Made by a program: the position numbers and the translations under genes. From positions 744,001 to 808,000 of the forward strand of contig NZ_AP022672.1 of NCBI RefSeq assembly GCF_013374095.1: a DNA stretch of 64,000 nucleotides, written 5' to 3'. This stretch comes from Sphingomonas sp. HMP6. Its GTDB lineage: Bacteria > Pseudomonadota > Alphaproteobacteria > Sphingomonadales > Sphingomonadaceae. The notes under the pieces were generated by a model, which saw only the letters and a list, made by a program, of their open reading frames with translations, had not been told where the DNA came from and ran no database searches. Positions 8,308-17,489 of the stretch are shown piece after piece. How positions within the stretch are numbered: the first letter of the stretch is position 1; each line of letters starts with the position of its first letter.

Positions 8308-8335
8308 ATATAGCGGGCTTGCGCAGAGCCGTCCA
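8307..8335 (-). promoter_or_regulatory. Promoter of hppD, predicted leaderless
   Basis: Reading the minus strand, TGGACG (four of six matches to the -35 consensus) is separated by 17 bases from TATATG (-10). Seven bases separate the -10 box from the hppD ATG, so initiation would fall at the start codon. No purine-rich ribosome site is present in the interval, which supports a leaderless transcript. Confidence 0.5.
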
Positions 8336-8355
8336 TCCCGTAACGTCGCGGCATC

Positions 8356-8805
8356 ATGCCGGAACTCAAGCTCGACCATTTCCTCCCCTATCGCCTGTCG
8401 ATCGCCTCCAACCGGGTGTCGGCGGCGATTGCGAGCACCTATCAGGCGCTGTTCGGGCTCAAGATCCCCGAATGGCGGCTGATCGCGGTGATCGCCGAGG
8501 GGGCGGGCGCGACGCAGCAGGCGCTGGGCGTGGCGACGCGGATGGACAAGGTGACGGTCAGCCGGGCGGCGGCGACTTTGGTCGAGCGCGGGCTGGTCGA
8601 GCGGCGGCCCAATCCGGGGGACCAGCGGTCGCATCTGCTGGTGCTGACCGCCACGGGCCGCGCGCTGTACGAGGATGTCGCGCCGAAAGCGCTCGAGCTG
8701 GAGGCGGAGGTGTTTGCCGGCTTCACCCCCACGGAAATCGCGACGTTCGCCGCGATGCTCGAGCGGATCGAAGCGTCGGCGGCACCGTTCGATAGCGAGC
8801 GGTAG
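8356..8805 (+). CDS. MarR family transcriptional regulator of tyrosine catabolism (probable)
   Basis: A 149-residue winged-helix regulator. The core is clear: a dimerisation helix (RLSIASNRVSAAIAS), the recognition region GATQQALGVATRMDKVTVSRAAATLVERGLV, and the wing RRPNPGDQRSHLLVLT with the conserved D-R pair. It diverges from hppD with 56 bases between the starts, and a palindrome in that gap covers the hppD start. The simplest reading is a repressor of hppD-hmgA relieved by an aromatic pathway intermediate; the ligand is not visible in sequence. No strong ribosome site precedes the ATG. Confidence 0.9.
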   Translation: MPELKLDHFLPYRLSIASNRVSAAIASTYQALFGLKIPEWRLIAVIAEGAGATQQALGVATRMDKVTVSRAAATLVERGLVERRPNPGDQRSHLLVLTATGRALYEDVAPKALELEAEVFAGFTPTEIATFAAMLERIEASAAPFDSER

Positions 8806-8863
8806 TCGTGCTGCTGCGGAGGCCGGAGCTTTGGGTTGCGGGGGCTGCGCTTCGTTGATCAGG

Positions 8864-8883
8864 GCTCCTGCCTTCGCAGGAGC
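8864..8883. repeat. Short perfect hairpin (REP-like)
   Basis: GCTCCTGC and GCAGGAGC form a perfect eight-pair stem around a CTTC loop in the 175-base gap between the MarR gene and malate synthase. No T-run follows, so it resembles a small dispersed palindrome more than an intrinsic terminator, although it could act as one for the MarR gene. The rest of the gap holds only the AAGGAGG ribosome site of the next gene. Confidence 0.6.
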
Positions 8884-8980
8884 ACGGGTGCGCGGAACGG
8901 GGTTGATGCAGGCGCCCCTGCTGGCCTAAGCGCGGGGTCAGCCCTCCCCAGGCCGCGCTTACGTTTCCCAAGGAGGATTT

Positions 8981-11050
8981 ATGCCCGACATGCTCGACCG
9001 CGCCGGCCTTTCGGTCGCCGCCCCGCTCGCCAGCTTTATCGAAGACCGCGTGCTGCCCGGGCTCGGGATCGATGCGGCGGGCTGGTGGCAGGGTGTTGCG
9101 GGAATCTACGCGAGGTTCGCGCCGCGCAACCGCGCTTTGCTGGCGGTGCGCGACACGCTGCAAGCGCAGATCGACGCGCGCTATGAGGCGGGTGAGGCGG
9201 TCGATGAGGCGTTCCTGCGCGCGATCGGCTATCTCGTGCCCGAACCGGCGCCCTTCACGATCGGCACGGAAAATGTCGATGCCGAAGTCGCGACGATGGC
9301 CGGGCCGCAGCTCGTCGTGCCGATCCTCAATGCGCGCTTCCTGCTCAACGCCGCCAATGCGCGCTGGGGGAGCCTGTACGATGCCTTCTATGGCACCGAT
9401 GCGTTGCCGGGGATGGCGGTGCCGGGTGGCTATGATCCGGTGCGCGGGCGGCAGGTGGTGGCTGCGGCAAAGGCGTTTCTCGATCAGGCGGTGCCGCTGG
9501 CGCAGGGGCGTTGGGAAGACTTGCTGAATGACGATGCGCCGGTGTTGCGGACCCCGGCGCAATTGGTCGGGCGGAAGGGTGCGTCTTATCTTTTCGTGAA
9601 CAACGGGCTGCATATCGAGGTCGTGGTCGACGCCGCCAATCCGATCGGACGCGACGATCCCGCGCATATCGCCGACGTCATCCTCGAATCCGCGCTGACG
9701 ACGATTTGCGATCTCGAGGATTCGGTCGCGGCGGTCGATGCCGAGGACAAGGTCGCGGCTTATGCCAATTGGCTCGGGCTGATGCGGGGCGATTTGGCCG
9801 ACACGTTCGACAAGGGCGGTAAGGCGGTGACGCGGCGGCTCAATCCCGACCGGGTTTATGACGACGGCCTGACGCTGCCGGGGCGCAGCTTGCTGTTCGT
9901 GCGCAACGTCGGGCATTTGATGACCAACCCGGCGATCCGCCTGCCCGATGGCAGCGAAGCGCCCGAGGGGATTCTTGATGCAATCGTCACCAGCACGATC
10001 GCGCTGTACGATCTGCGCGGGCTGGGCACGTTCAGGAACAGCCGCGCGGGTTCGGTCTATATCGTCAAGCCGAAGATGCACGGGCCGGACGAGGCGGCGT
10101 TCACCAACGATCTGTTCGATGCGGTCGAGGATTTGCTCGGTTTGGCGCGTCATACGGTCAAGGTGGGCGTGATGGACGAGGAGCGGCGGACCTCGGCCAA
10201 TCTCGCCGCGTGCATTCGGGCGGTGAAGGACCGCGTGGTGTTCATCAACACCGGCTTCCTCGATCGCACCGGTGATGAAATGCACACCGCGATGCGCGCC
10301 GGGCCGATGATCCCCAAGGCCGAGATGAAGGCGAGCGACTGGATCAAGGCGTATGAGGATCGCAATGTGCGGATCGGGCTCGCCGCCGGGTTCGCGGGGC
10401 GGGCGCAGATCGGCAAGGGGATGTGGGCAGCACCCGACCGGATGGCCGACATGATGGAGCAGAAGATCGGCCACCCGATGTCGGGCGCGAACACCGCCTG
10501 GGTACCGTCGCCGACCGCCGCGACGTTGCACGCGATGCACTATCACAAGGTCGACGTTTTCGCGCGGCAGAAGGAGATTGCGAAGGAAGCCGTGCCGGGG
10601 CTCGATCGGTTGCTCGCCGTGCCGGTCGCGCAGGGGCGCAACTGGACGCCGGAGGAAGTGCGCGCGGAGCTCGACAACAATGCGCAGGGCATCCTCGGCT
10701 ATGTGGTGCGGTGGATCGACCAGGGGGTGGGGTGTTCGAAAGTGCCCGACATCCATGACATCGGCCTGATGGAGGATCGCGCGACGCTGCGCATTTCGTC
10801 GCAGCATATTGCGAACTGGCTGCTCCACGGTGTCGCGACGCGCGAGGAGGTGGATGCCGCGTTCGAGCGGATGGCGGCAAAGGTCGACGCGCAAAATGCG
10901 GGCGATCCGCTGTACCGGCCGATGGCGGGGCATCCCGAAAGCCTGGCCTTGCAGGCGGCGCGGGCGTTGGTCTTCGAGGGGATCACGCAACCGAGTGGCT
11001 ATACCGAGCCGCTGCTGCACGCTTATCGTTTGCGATTAAAGGCGGCTTAG
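8981..11050 (+). CDS. glcB: Malate synthase G
   Basis: Condenses glyoxylate with acetyl-CoA to malate, letting cells grow on two-carbon compounds and fatty acids. The 689 residues match the monomeric G isoform (E. coli enzyme is about 720): [14 protein letters not shown], the [14 protein letters not shown] substrate loop, [15 protein letters not shown], and the catalytic-region [20 protein letters not shown] near the C terminus. Strong AAGGAGG ribosome site just before the ATG. Isocitrate lyase is not in the window, as is common for the G form, which can also use glycolate-derived glyoxylate. A long open frame on the opposite strand is a composition shadow. Confidence 0.97.
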   Translation: MPDMLDRAGLSVAAPLASFIEDRVLPGLGIDAAGWWQGVAGIYARFAPRNRALLAVRDTLQAQIDARYEAGEAVDEAFLRAIGYLVPEPAPFTIGTENVDAEVATMAGPQLVVPILNARFLLNAANARWGSLYDAFYGTDALPGMAVPGGYDPVRGRQVVAAAKAFLDQAVPLAQGRWEDLLNDDAPVLRTPAQLVGRKGASYLFVNNGLHIEVVVDAANPIGRDDPAHIADVILESALTTICDLEDSVAAVDAEDKVAAYANWLGLMRGDLADTFDKGGKAVTRRLNPDRVYDDGLTLPGRSLLFVRNVGHLMTNPAIRLPDGSEAPEGILDAIVTSTIALYDLRGLGTFRNSRAGSVYIVKPKMHGPDEAAFTNDLFDAVEDLLGLARHTVKVGVMDEERRTSANLAACIRAVKDRVVFINTGFLDRTGDEMHTAMRAGPMIPKAEMKASDWIKAYEDRNVRIGLAAGFAGRAQIGKGMWAAPDRMADMMEQKIGHPMSGANTAWVPSPTAATLHAMHYHKVDVFARQKEIAKEAVPGLDRLLAVPVAQGRNWTPEEVRAELDNNAQGILGYVVRWIDQGVGCSKVPDIHDIGLMEDRATLRISSQHIANWLLHGVATREEVDAAFERMAAKVDAQNAGDPLYRPMAGHPESLALQAARALVFEGITQPSGYTEPLLHAYRLRLKAA

Positions 11051-11101
11051 GGAAACGAACGGCGGCTCGCGCGTTGTAGGGACAAAGTACGGGCTGTTTG
11101 C

Positions 11102-13180
11102 GTGGCACCTGTGCAATCGAGCGGGGACGCAAACACTTTGTTTTTACGAGCTTTTTCGACAAGCGTGATCGCCATGTCGGCGCAGTCGCAGCAAGCGCCC
11201 CCGGTTGTCGTGGTGACCCCACCGGCGGCGCAGCAAACGGCAGAGCCGCCGATCGTAACCGACGATGCGTTCGACAAGGCGTTGCCGCCGCTGTCGAACG
11301 ACATCAACGCGCCGCTGGAGCCGATGCTGCCAGTAGCGCCAGCGGTGCCTGAAGTGGCTGCACCTCCCGAATTGATCCAACCGTTGCCGGCGTTGTCGGC
11401 GTTCGACACGACGCCGCTCAACGACGTGATCGTGACGGACGCAAAGGCGCCCGACATCCGCTATGATACCGCGCTGCGCGGGCTCGATGCGGTTGGCCTC
11501 ACCGGGCAGTTCAACGGCCTCTCGGCGTTGAAGAGTGGCGGCGGCAAGGCGCCCAATGCGACGGTCGTTTCGGCGCGCGCACGCGAGGATGAGGCGCTGG
11601 CGGTGCGGCTGATGAAGTCGCTCGGGTATTATGATGGGACTGCCGTTTCCACGTTGGAGGTGATTCCCGGTGAGACGGCGCGCGTGCGCGCAGTTGTTTC
11701 GGCGACGCCCGGCAAGCAATATACGCTCGGGTCGATCACCGTTCAGGCGCAGCCGACGACGCCGCCGGGGTTGGTGGAAAGTCAGCTTGCGCTCAAGATC
11801 GGCGATCCAATCGACGCCGCGCGCGTGCAGGGGGCGGAGGCGAACGTCGCGCTGATCCTGCCGCAACGGGGTTATCCGTTCACCAAGGTCGGCCAGCGCG
11901 ATATTCTGCTCGACGATCTGGCCGGGACGGGTGCGTACACCTTGCCGGTCGATACCGGCCCCCGCGCGTCGTTCGGCACGTTCACCACCGAGGGGCGGCT
12001 GGCGTTCGGGGCCGAGCATGTCAGCGTGCTGACACGCTTCAAGCCCGGTGAACTCTACGATAATCGCAAAGTCGACGATCTGCGCGCGGCGTTGATTGCG
12101 ACCGGGCTGTTTGCCACCGTCTCGGTCGAGCCGCTGCGGACCGGCAACCTCAATCCCGACGGGACCGAGCAGGTCAATTTGCTGATCGAGCAGGAACGCG
12201 GTCCGCCGCGGTCATTGTCGGTAAGCGGTGGCTACAGCACCGGGCAGGGTATCCGGCTGGAAGGTGCGTTCACGCACCGCAATTTGTTCCCGCCCGAAGG
12301 CGCGCTGATCGCGACGGCGGTGGCGGGGACGCAGGAACAGGGGGCGACCGTTACCTTCCGCCGCGCCAATGCCGGGCGGCGCGACAAGACGGTGACGCTG
12401 ACGGCAGGTGCCAACCATTCGAATTATGATGCGTTCGATGCTTTCACGACCACTGTTTCGGGTCGGATTTCGTACGATTCTACGCCGATCTGGCAGAAGA
12501 AATTCACCTATGCCTATGGCTTCGAACTGACCGGCACGAATGAGAGCGTGTTCGATTTCGGGCTGGGCGCGCGCAAGCGCGGCACCTATTTCATCGCTGC
12601 GCTCCCGGGGCAGGTCGAATTCGACCGGTCGGACAGCTTGCTCAATCCGACCAAGGGTTATCGCCTGAAATTCAGCCTCAGCCCGGAGACGTCGGTGCGC
12701 GGCGCGGTGCGGCCCTATGCGCGGACGCTGATCGAGGCGAGCGGCTATTATCCGGTCGGCGGCAGCATCGTGCTGGCCGGGCGCGTCCGCGCGGGGTCGA
12801 TCGCGGGGACGGGCCGCGACGATCTTGCGCCGTCGCGGCGCTATTATGGCGGCGGTGGCGGATCGGTGCGCGGCTACGGCTTCCAGCGGCTTGGGCCGCT
12901 CGACCCGCAGGGCAATCCGGTCGGCGGGCGATCGATCAACGAATTCGCGCTGGAGGCGCGCTATCGCTTCGGCAATTATGGGATCGTGCCGTTTATCGAC
13001 GGCGGCAATGCCTATGAAGGTTCGCTGCCCAAGGGTGGCGATTTGCGGCTGGGTGCCGGTATTGGCGGGCGCTTCTATACCAATTTCGGGCCGCTGCGCG
13101 TCGACGTCGCGACGCCGCTGAACCCACGCAAGGGCGACGGCAAGGTCGCGCTCTACATCTCGATCGGACAAGCGTTCTGA
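11102..13180 (+). CDS. tamA: TamA-type outer membrane assembly protein (BamA/Omp85 family)
   Basis: An Omp85-family protein of up to 692 residues: N-terminal POTRA repeats (about residues 120-370) followed by a beta-barrel ending in LYISIGQAF with the terminal phenylalanine expected of barrel proteins. The barrel carries SRRYYGGGGGSVRGYGFQRLGP, the lid-locking VRGY motif of Omp85. With TamB (next gene, overlapping by one base) it forms the translocation and assembly module that inserts some outer-membrane proteins and moves lipids. The start is uncertain: GTG at 11102 gives a poor N terminus, while TTG at 11138 (after GGGGA) gives a plausible signal peptide FLRAFSTSVIAMSAQ; ATG at 11174 is also in frame. 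Confidence 0.9.
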   Translation: MAPVQSSGDANTLFLRAFSTSVIAMSAQSQQAPPVVVVTPPAAQQTAEPPIVTDDAFDKALPPLSNDINAPLEPMLPVAPAVPEVAAPPELIQPLPALSAFDTTPLNDVIVTDAKAPDIRYDTALRGLDAVGLTGQFNGLSALKSGGGKAPNATVVSARAREDEALAVRLMKSLGYYDGTAVSTLEVIPGETARVRAVVSATPGKQYTLGSITVQAQPTTPPGLVESQLALKIGDPIDAARVQGAEANVALILPQRGYPFTKVGQRDILLDDLAGTGAYTLPVDTGPRASFGTFTTEGRLAFGAEHVSVLTRFKPGELYDNRKVDDLRAALIATGLFATVSVEPLRTGNLNPDGTEQVNLLIEQERGPPRSLSVSGGYSTGQGIRLEGAFTHRNLFPPEGALIATAVAGTQEQGATVTFRRANAGRRDKTVTLTAGANHSNYDAFDAFTTTVSGRISYDSTPIWQKKFTYAYGFELTGTNESVFDFGLGARKRGTYFIAALPGQVEFDRSDSLLNPTKGYRLKFSLSPETSVRGAVRPYARTLIEASGYYPVGGSIVLAGRVRAGSIAGTGRDDLAPSRRYYGGGGGSVRGYGFQRLGPLDPQGNPVGGRSINEFALEARYRFGNYGIVPFIDGGNAYEGSLPKGGDLRLGAGIGGRFYTNFGPLRVDVATPLNPRKGDGKVALYISIGQAF

Positions 13181-16100
13181 TGGCCGACGAAGAGGTGATC
13201 GTGGTGCGCGCGCCGCTTTGGCAACGCGTGCTGAAATGGACCGGCGTCGCGTTGATCGGGTTGGTGGCGCTGGTCGGGCTGGTCGTGCTGGGGCTGAACA
13301 CCGCTCCCGGGCGACGGGTCATCGCGAACTATCTGGGCGACTATACCACCGCCGCAGGACTCAACATCAAGGTCGGGCGGATCGAGGGTTCGCTTTACGG
13401 GAAGATGGTGCTGACCGACGTACGTGTCAGCGATCCGCAGGGGGTGTTCCTGAGTTCGCCCCGGATCGCGGTCGATTGGCGACCGTTCGCCTATGCCAGC
13501 AACCATATCGATGTGAAGTCGGCGCAGGCGGCACGGGTGACGATGGCGCGCTCGCCGGTGTTCAAGCCAGTACCGAGCGACCCCAATGCGCCGATCCTGC
13601 CCGATCTCGACATCGATATCGGGCGGCTGACGGTCGACCGGATGGTCCTGGCCAAGCCGGTGACGGGGACAGTGCATATCCTCAGGATCGACGGGGCGAC
13701 GCATATTGCCGACCGTCGCGCGCAAGTGACGGCGGATGTGGCCGCGTTGACCGGGGCGGGCGTCGCGGGTGGGGATCGGTTGCGCTTCAAGCTCGACGCG
13801 GTACCCGATCGCGATTTGCTCGACATCGACACGCGGCTGACGGCGCCCGCAAATGGCGTGGTCGCGGCGATGAGCGGGATCAAGGCGCCGGTAGATTTCA
13901 CGGTTGGCGGCACGGGAAGCTGGAAGGCGTGGACCGGCAAGGCCTCGGGGACGCTGGGCGGTGCATCGTTTGCCGATCTGGCGCTGACCGCGAAGAGCGG
14001 GCGCTTCACGGTGCGCGGCTCGGCGAATCCCGGACTCTATCCAGGCGGCGCGCCGAAGGATCAGGCGACGCCGACCAATCCGCTCGCGCGGTTGACCGCG
14101 CCACGCCTCGATATTGCGGCCGATGCGACGCTCGATCAGCGCAAGATGACGCTGTCGGCGACCGCGCGTTCCGATGCGCTGGCGGTCGATGCCAAGGGCT
14201 TGCTCGACTTTGCGGCGAGCACGTTCGGGCAGTTCGCGGTCAATGCGCGGCTGCTCACCCCCGGCGCGATCGCCCCCAATTTGAACGGGCGCGATGTTAC
14301 CGCGCGCGTGGTGCTCGACGGCAAATTCGCCACGCCGACGGTTAATTATGTCGTGACGGCGGGCGTGCTCGGCTTTGGCGAGACGCGGGTCGAGCGGCTC
14401 TATGCGTCGGGGCTGGCGCGGATCGACACCGACCATATCATCGTTCCGGTCGCCGCGCGTGCTGCGCGCGTGACGGGGCTGAACGCGGCGGCGGGCGGCT
14501 TGCTCGATAACGTGACGATCAACGGCGACTTCGCGATTGCGGGTGACAAGCTGCTGTCGGACAATTTGAAGATCCGATCGCGCAAGATCGATGCGACTGC
14601 CCTGGTCGTCGCCGATCTGTCGACCGGCCTGTATCGCGGTGCGCTGAACGGGCGCGTCAACGATTACCGGATCGACGGGGTCGGGATCGTATCGCTGCGC
14701 ACCGATGCCAAATTGATAACGGTGCCGAGCGGCGGGTTCGGGATTACCGGCCATGTCGCGGCGCGGACGTCGCAGATTTTCAACGAAGGCGCGCGGAGCT
14801 TCCTGGGCGGGAATGCGGTGGCGACGGCGGATGTCGGCTATGATCCGAACGGGATTATCACCTTTCGCAATTTGCGGCTGAATGCGCCGCAATTCCGCGT
14901 GACGCGCGGGCAGGGGCGGTACGATCCGAAGGGGCCTTTGCTGGTCGATGCCGATGCCTATTCGACAGCCTACGGGCCGCTGTTCGCGCGGGTTTCGGGC
15001 ACGGCGACGCAGCCCGTCGTTTTGCTGCGCGCGCCGCGTCCGGGTGTCGGGGTCGGGCTCGTAAACCTCGAGGCGCGGGTGCGCGGGACCGGCTCCGCCT
15101 ACGCAGTCCTGGCCAAGGGTGGGACGCAATATGGCCCGTTCAGCGCCGATTTGCTGGTCAATCCGGCCAAGCAATTGACCGTCGATATCCGCAACGCGCG
15201 CTTCGCTGGGGTCGATTTCAAGGGGCGCGTCCAGCAACTTGGCAGCGGTCCGTTCGGCGGGCGCGTGACCTTTGCCGGGTCTGGCATCAGCGGCGCGGCG
15301 TTGCTGGGTGCGCAAGGGTCAGTGCAGCGCGTCGATGTTGCGGCGCGGGCGAACAACGCGAAGATTCCGGGCGATGTGGATTTCACGATCGGCCGCGCAA
15401 TCATCAACGCGCGCGCGGTGCTCTATGCCAACGCACCGCAGATTGTCGCCGACGCGCAGGTCGCCGACCTGCGGTATGGGCCGACGGTGCTATCCACTGC
15501 ACGCGCGAAGGTGAATTACACCGGCGGCAGCGGCACCGCGCAGGTTGTGGCGCAAGGATCGAACGGCGTGCCGTTCCGCGTCGCCGCCAACGCGCGGCTC
15601 AGCCCGAAATTGTGGCTGGTCGCGACGCAGGGCCAGGCGAACGGGATCGATTTCAAGACCGATACCCCGGCGCGGATCGAGATCGACCGCGGCGTGTATC
15701 GACTGCAGCCAACACGCATCGGGTTCGGCGCGGGTAAGAGCGCCGGATCGGCGCGGATTGCAGCGGATTATGGCTCCGGCCTGTCAGCGAAATTGCGGCT
15801 CGATGCGCTCGATCTGTCAGTCGCCAATGCGCTGATCCCCGATCTTGGGCTGGGGGGATCGGCAACAGGATCGCTCGATTACACGCAGCCGCGCGGTGCT
15901 TCGGTCCCGCAGATCGCCGGGCAATTCCGGGTGAAGAACTTCACGCGCTCCAGCCTCGCCAGCGTATCCGAGCCGGTCGATCTGGTGGCGCAGGTCGGGC
16001 TGAGCAACGCCGGTGGCGAGGCGCGCGCGCTGATCCAGCGCGGCGGCACGACGGTCGGGCGGCTGGTCGCGGCGCTGCGGCCGCTGGGCGGTGGCGCGAG

Positions 16101-17418
16101 TTGGACCGAGCGGCTGCTGTCGGCACCGCTGTCTGGCGGCATTCGCTACAATGGTCCCTCGGGCGTGCTGTTTTCTTTCGCCGGGCTGTCGAAGCAACAA
16201 TTGTCGGGCCCGATCGCGCTTGCCGCCGATTTCGGCGGGCGCGTGGATGCGCCGCAACTGACCGGGCTGATCCGTGCCGATTCGCTGACCTATGACAATG
16301 AGACATATGGCACGCGGCTGACGCAGATGAAGCTGGCCGGGCGTTTCACCAGCGACCGGCTGGAGATCACACAAATGTCGGCGCGCGCGGGCGAGGGGAC
16401 CGTGCAGGCGCAGGGTTCGGTCGGATTTTCCTCGGCCGCGGGCTTCCCGATCGATTTCCGCGCGACGCTCAACAATGCGCGATTGGCGCGCAGCGATGCG
16501 CTCGGCGCGACGGCGACGGGCACGATCGCGGTCACCAACAGCAAGGCCAATGGCGGACTGATCAAGGGCGATTTGCGCATTCCCGAGGCGCGCTACGAGA
16601 TCATCCGTCAGGGCCAGGCCGAAGTCGCCGAACTGACCGGGGTCCGCCGCAAGAGCGACCTAGTCAAGGCCGCCGCCGCCGGACCTGCCGAGGCACCGGT
16701 CGGTTTGTTCAAGCTCGATCTGCGCGTCCGCTCCGACAATCAATTGTTCGTGTCGGGCATGGGGCTCGAGTCCGAATGGGAGATGGACTTGCGCGTCCAG
16801 GGGACGTCGGCGGCACCGCGCATCGTCGGGCGGCTGCAGATCGTGCGCGGCACCTATTCGTTCGCGGGCAAGCGTTTCGACGTGACCAAGGGGGATGTGC
16901 GCTTCGACGGCGGTCCGCTGGCCGATCCGCAGATCGCACTCAGCGCCACCACGACGACCAACGACATCACGGTGGTGATCGACGTTACCGGCACTGGGCA
17001 GAAGCCGCAGATCGCGTTCAACTCAACCCCCGCGCTGCCGCAGGATGAGGTGCTGAGCCGCTTGCTGTTTGGGGATTCTGTGACGAATCTGTCGGCGATC
17101 CAGGCGATCCAGCTCGCCTCCGCGCTCAATTCGCTGCGCGGATCGGGCGGCGGGCTCAATCCGCTCGGCAAATTGCGCTCGGTGGCGGGAATCGACCGGC
17201 TTCGAATTCTGGGTGCGGACGAAGCGACCGGGCGCGGGACGTCGCTGGCTGCGGGCAAGTACATCACTAACAACATCTATGTCGAAGTGATCACCGACTC
17301 GCGCGGGTTTACCGCGACGCAGTTGGAAGTCTCACTGACCAAGGCGCTCAGCGTGCTGTCGCAGGCGGGGTCGTTTGGCGGTTCGAATATCACGGTGCGC
17401 TACAAGAAAGATTTCTAA
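13180..17418 (+). CDS. tamB: TamB-type translocation and assembly module protein (DUF490)
   Basis: A 1412-residue protein with one N-terminal membrane anchor (about residues 20-42, VALIGLVALVGLVVLGL) followed by over a thousand residues of repetitive beta structure, and the C-terminal TamB/DUF490 domain: GTYSFAGKRFDVTKGDVRFDGG, ALPQDEVLSRLLFG and the final ALSVLSQAGSFGGSNITVRYKKDF. It spans the periplasm to meet TamA. The ATG overlaps the tamA stop by one base (TGATGG), so the two are coupled. The periplasmic bridge structure suggests a lipid-conducting groove, as known for TamB/AsmA/VPS13-like proteins. No truncation or frameshift. Confidence 0.95.
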   Translation: MADEEVIVVRAPLWQRVLKWTGVALIGLVALVGLVVLGLNTAPGRRVIANYLGDYTTAAGLNIKVGRIEGSLYGKMVLTDVRVSDPQGVFLSSPRIAVDWRPFAYASNHIDVKSAQAARVTMARSPVFKPVPSDPNAPILPDLDIDIGRLTVDRMVLAKPVTGTVHILRIDGATHIADRRAQVTADVAALTGAGVAGGDRLRFKLDAVPDRDLLDIDTRLTAPANGVVAAMSGIKAPVDFTVGGTGSWKAWTGKASGTLGGASFADLALTAKSGRFTVRGSANPGLYPGGAPKDQATPTNPLARLTAPRLDIAADATLDQRKMTLSATARSDALAVDAKGLLDFAASTFGQFAVNARLLTPGAIAPNLNGRDVTARVVLDGKFATPTVNYVVTAGVLGFGETRVERLYASGLARIDTDHIIVPVAARAARVTGLNAAAGGLLDNVTINGDFAIAGDKLLSDNLKIRSRKIDATALVVADLSTGLYRGALNGRVNDYRIDGVGIVSLRTDAKLITVPSGGFGITGHVAARTSQIFNEGARSFLGGNAVATADVGYDPNGIITFRNLRLNAPQFRVTRGQGRYDPKGPLLVDADAYSTAYGPLFARVSGTATQPVVLLRAPRPGVGVGLVNLEARVRGTGSAYAVLAKGGTQYGPFSADLLVNPAKQLTVDIRNARFAGVDFKGRVQQLGSGPFGGRVTFAGSGISGAALLGAQGSVQRVDVAARANNAKIPGDVDFTIGRAIINARAVLYANAPQIVADAQVADLRYGPTVLSTARAKVNYTGGSGTAQVVAQGSNGVPFRVAANARLSPKLWLVATQGQANGIDFKTDTPARIEIDRGVYRLQPTRIGFGAGKSAGSARIAADYGSGLSAKLRLDALDLSVANALIPDLGLGGSATGSLDYTQPRGASVPQIAGQFRVKNFTRSSLASVSEPVDLVAQVGLSNAGGEARALIQRGGTTVGRLVAALRPLGGGASWTERLLSAPLSGGIRYNGPSGVLFSFAGLSKQQLSGPIALAADFGGRVDAPQLTGLIRADSLTYDNETYGTRLTQMKLAGRFTSDRLEITQMSARAGEGTVQAQGSVGFSSAAGFPIDFRATLNNARLARSDALGATATGTIAVTNSKANGGLIKGDLRIPEARYEIIRQGQAEVAELTGVRRKSDLVKAAAAGPAEAPVGLFKLDLRVRSDNQLFVSGMGLESEWEMDLRVQGTSAAPRIVGRLQIVRGTYSFAGKRFDVTKGDVRFDGGPLADPQIALSATTTTNDITVVIDVTGTGQKPQIAFNSTPALPQDEVLSRLLFGDSVTNLSAIQAIQLASALNSLRGSGGGLNPLGKLRSVAGIDRLRILGADEATGRGTSLAAGKYITNNIYVEVITDSRGFTATQLEVSLTKALSVLSQAGSFGGSNITVRYKKDF

Positions 17419-17489
17419 TCGCAACCTATCTCTTCCCGTAAGCCGAAAAATCGAATATCGGGTATCCTCGAACGAGGACGGTGCCGGAT

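Noticed and set aside
8723..11020. Long open frame (about 765 codons) antisense to malate synthase G
   Set aside because: Composition is Arg/His/Asp-rich without any domain, as expected for the antisense of a high-GC gene; the malate synthase frame has all family motifs and a strong ribosome site.
13153..15315. Open frame of about 720 codons antisense to tamB
   Set aside because: Arginine-rich shadow frame with no recognisable domain or start site; tamB is fully supported.
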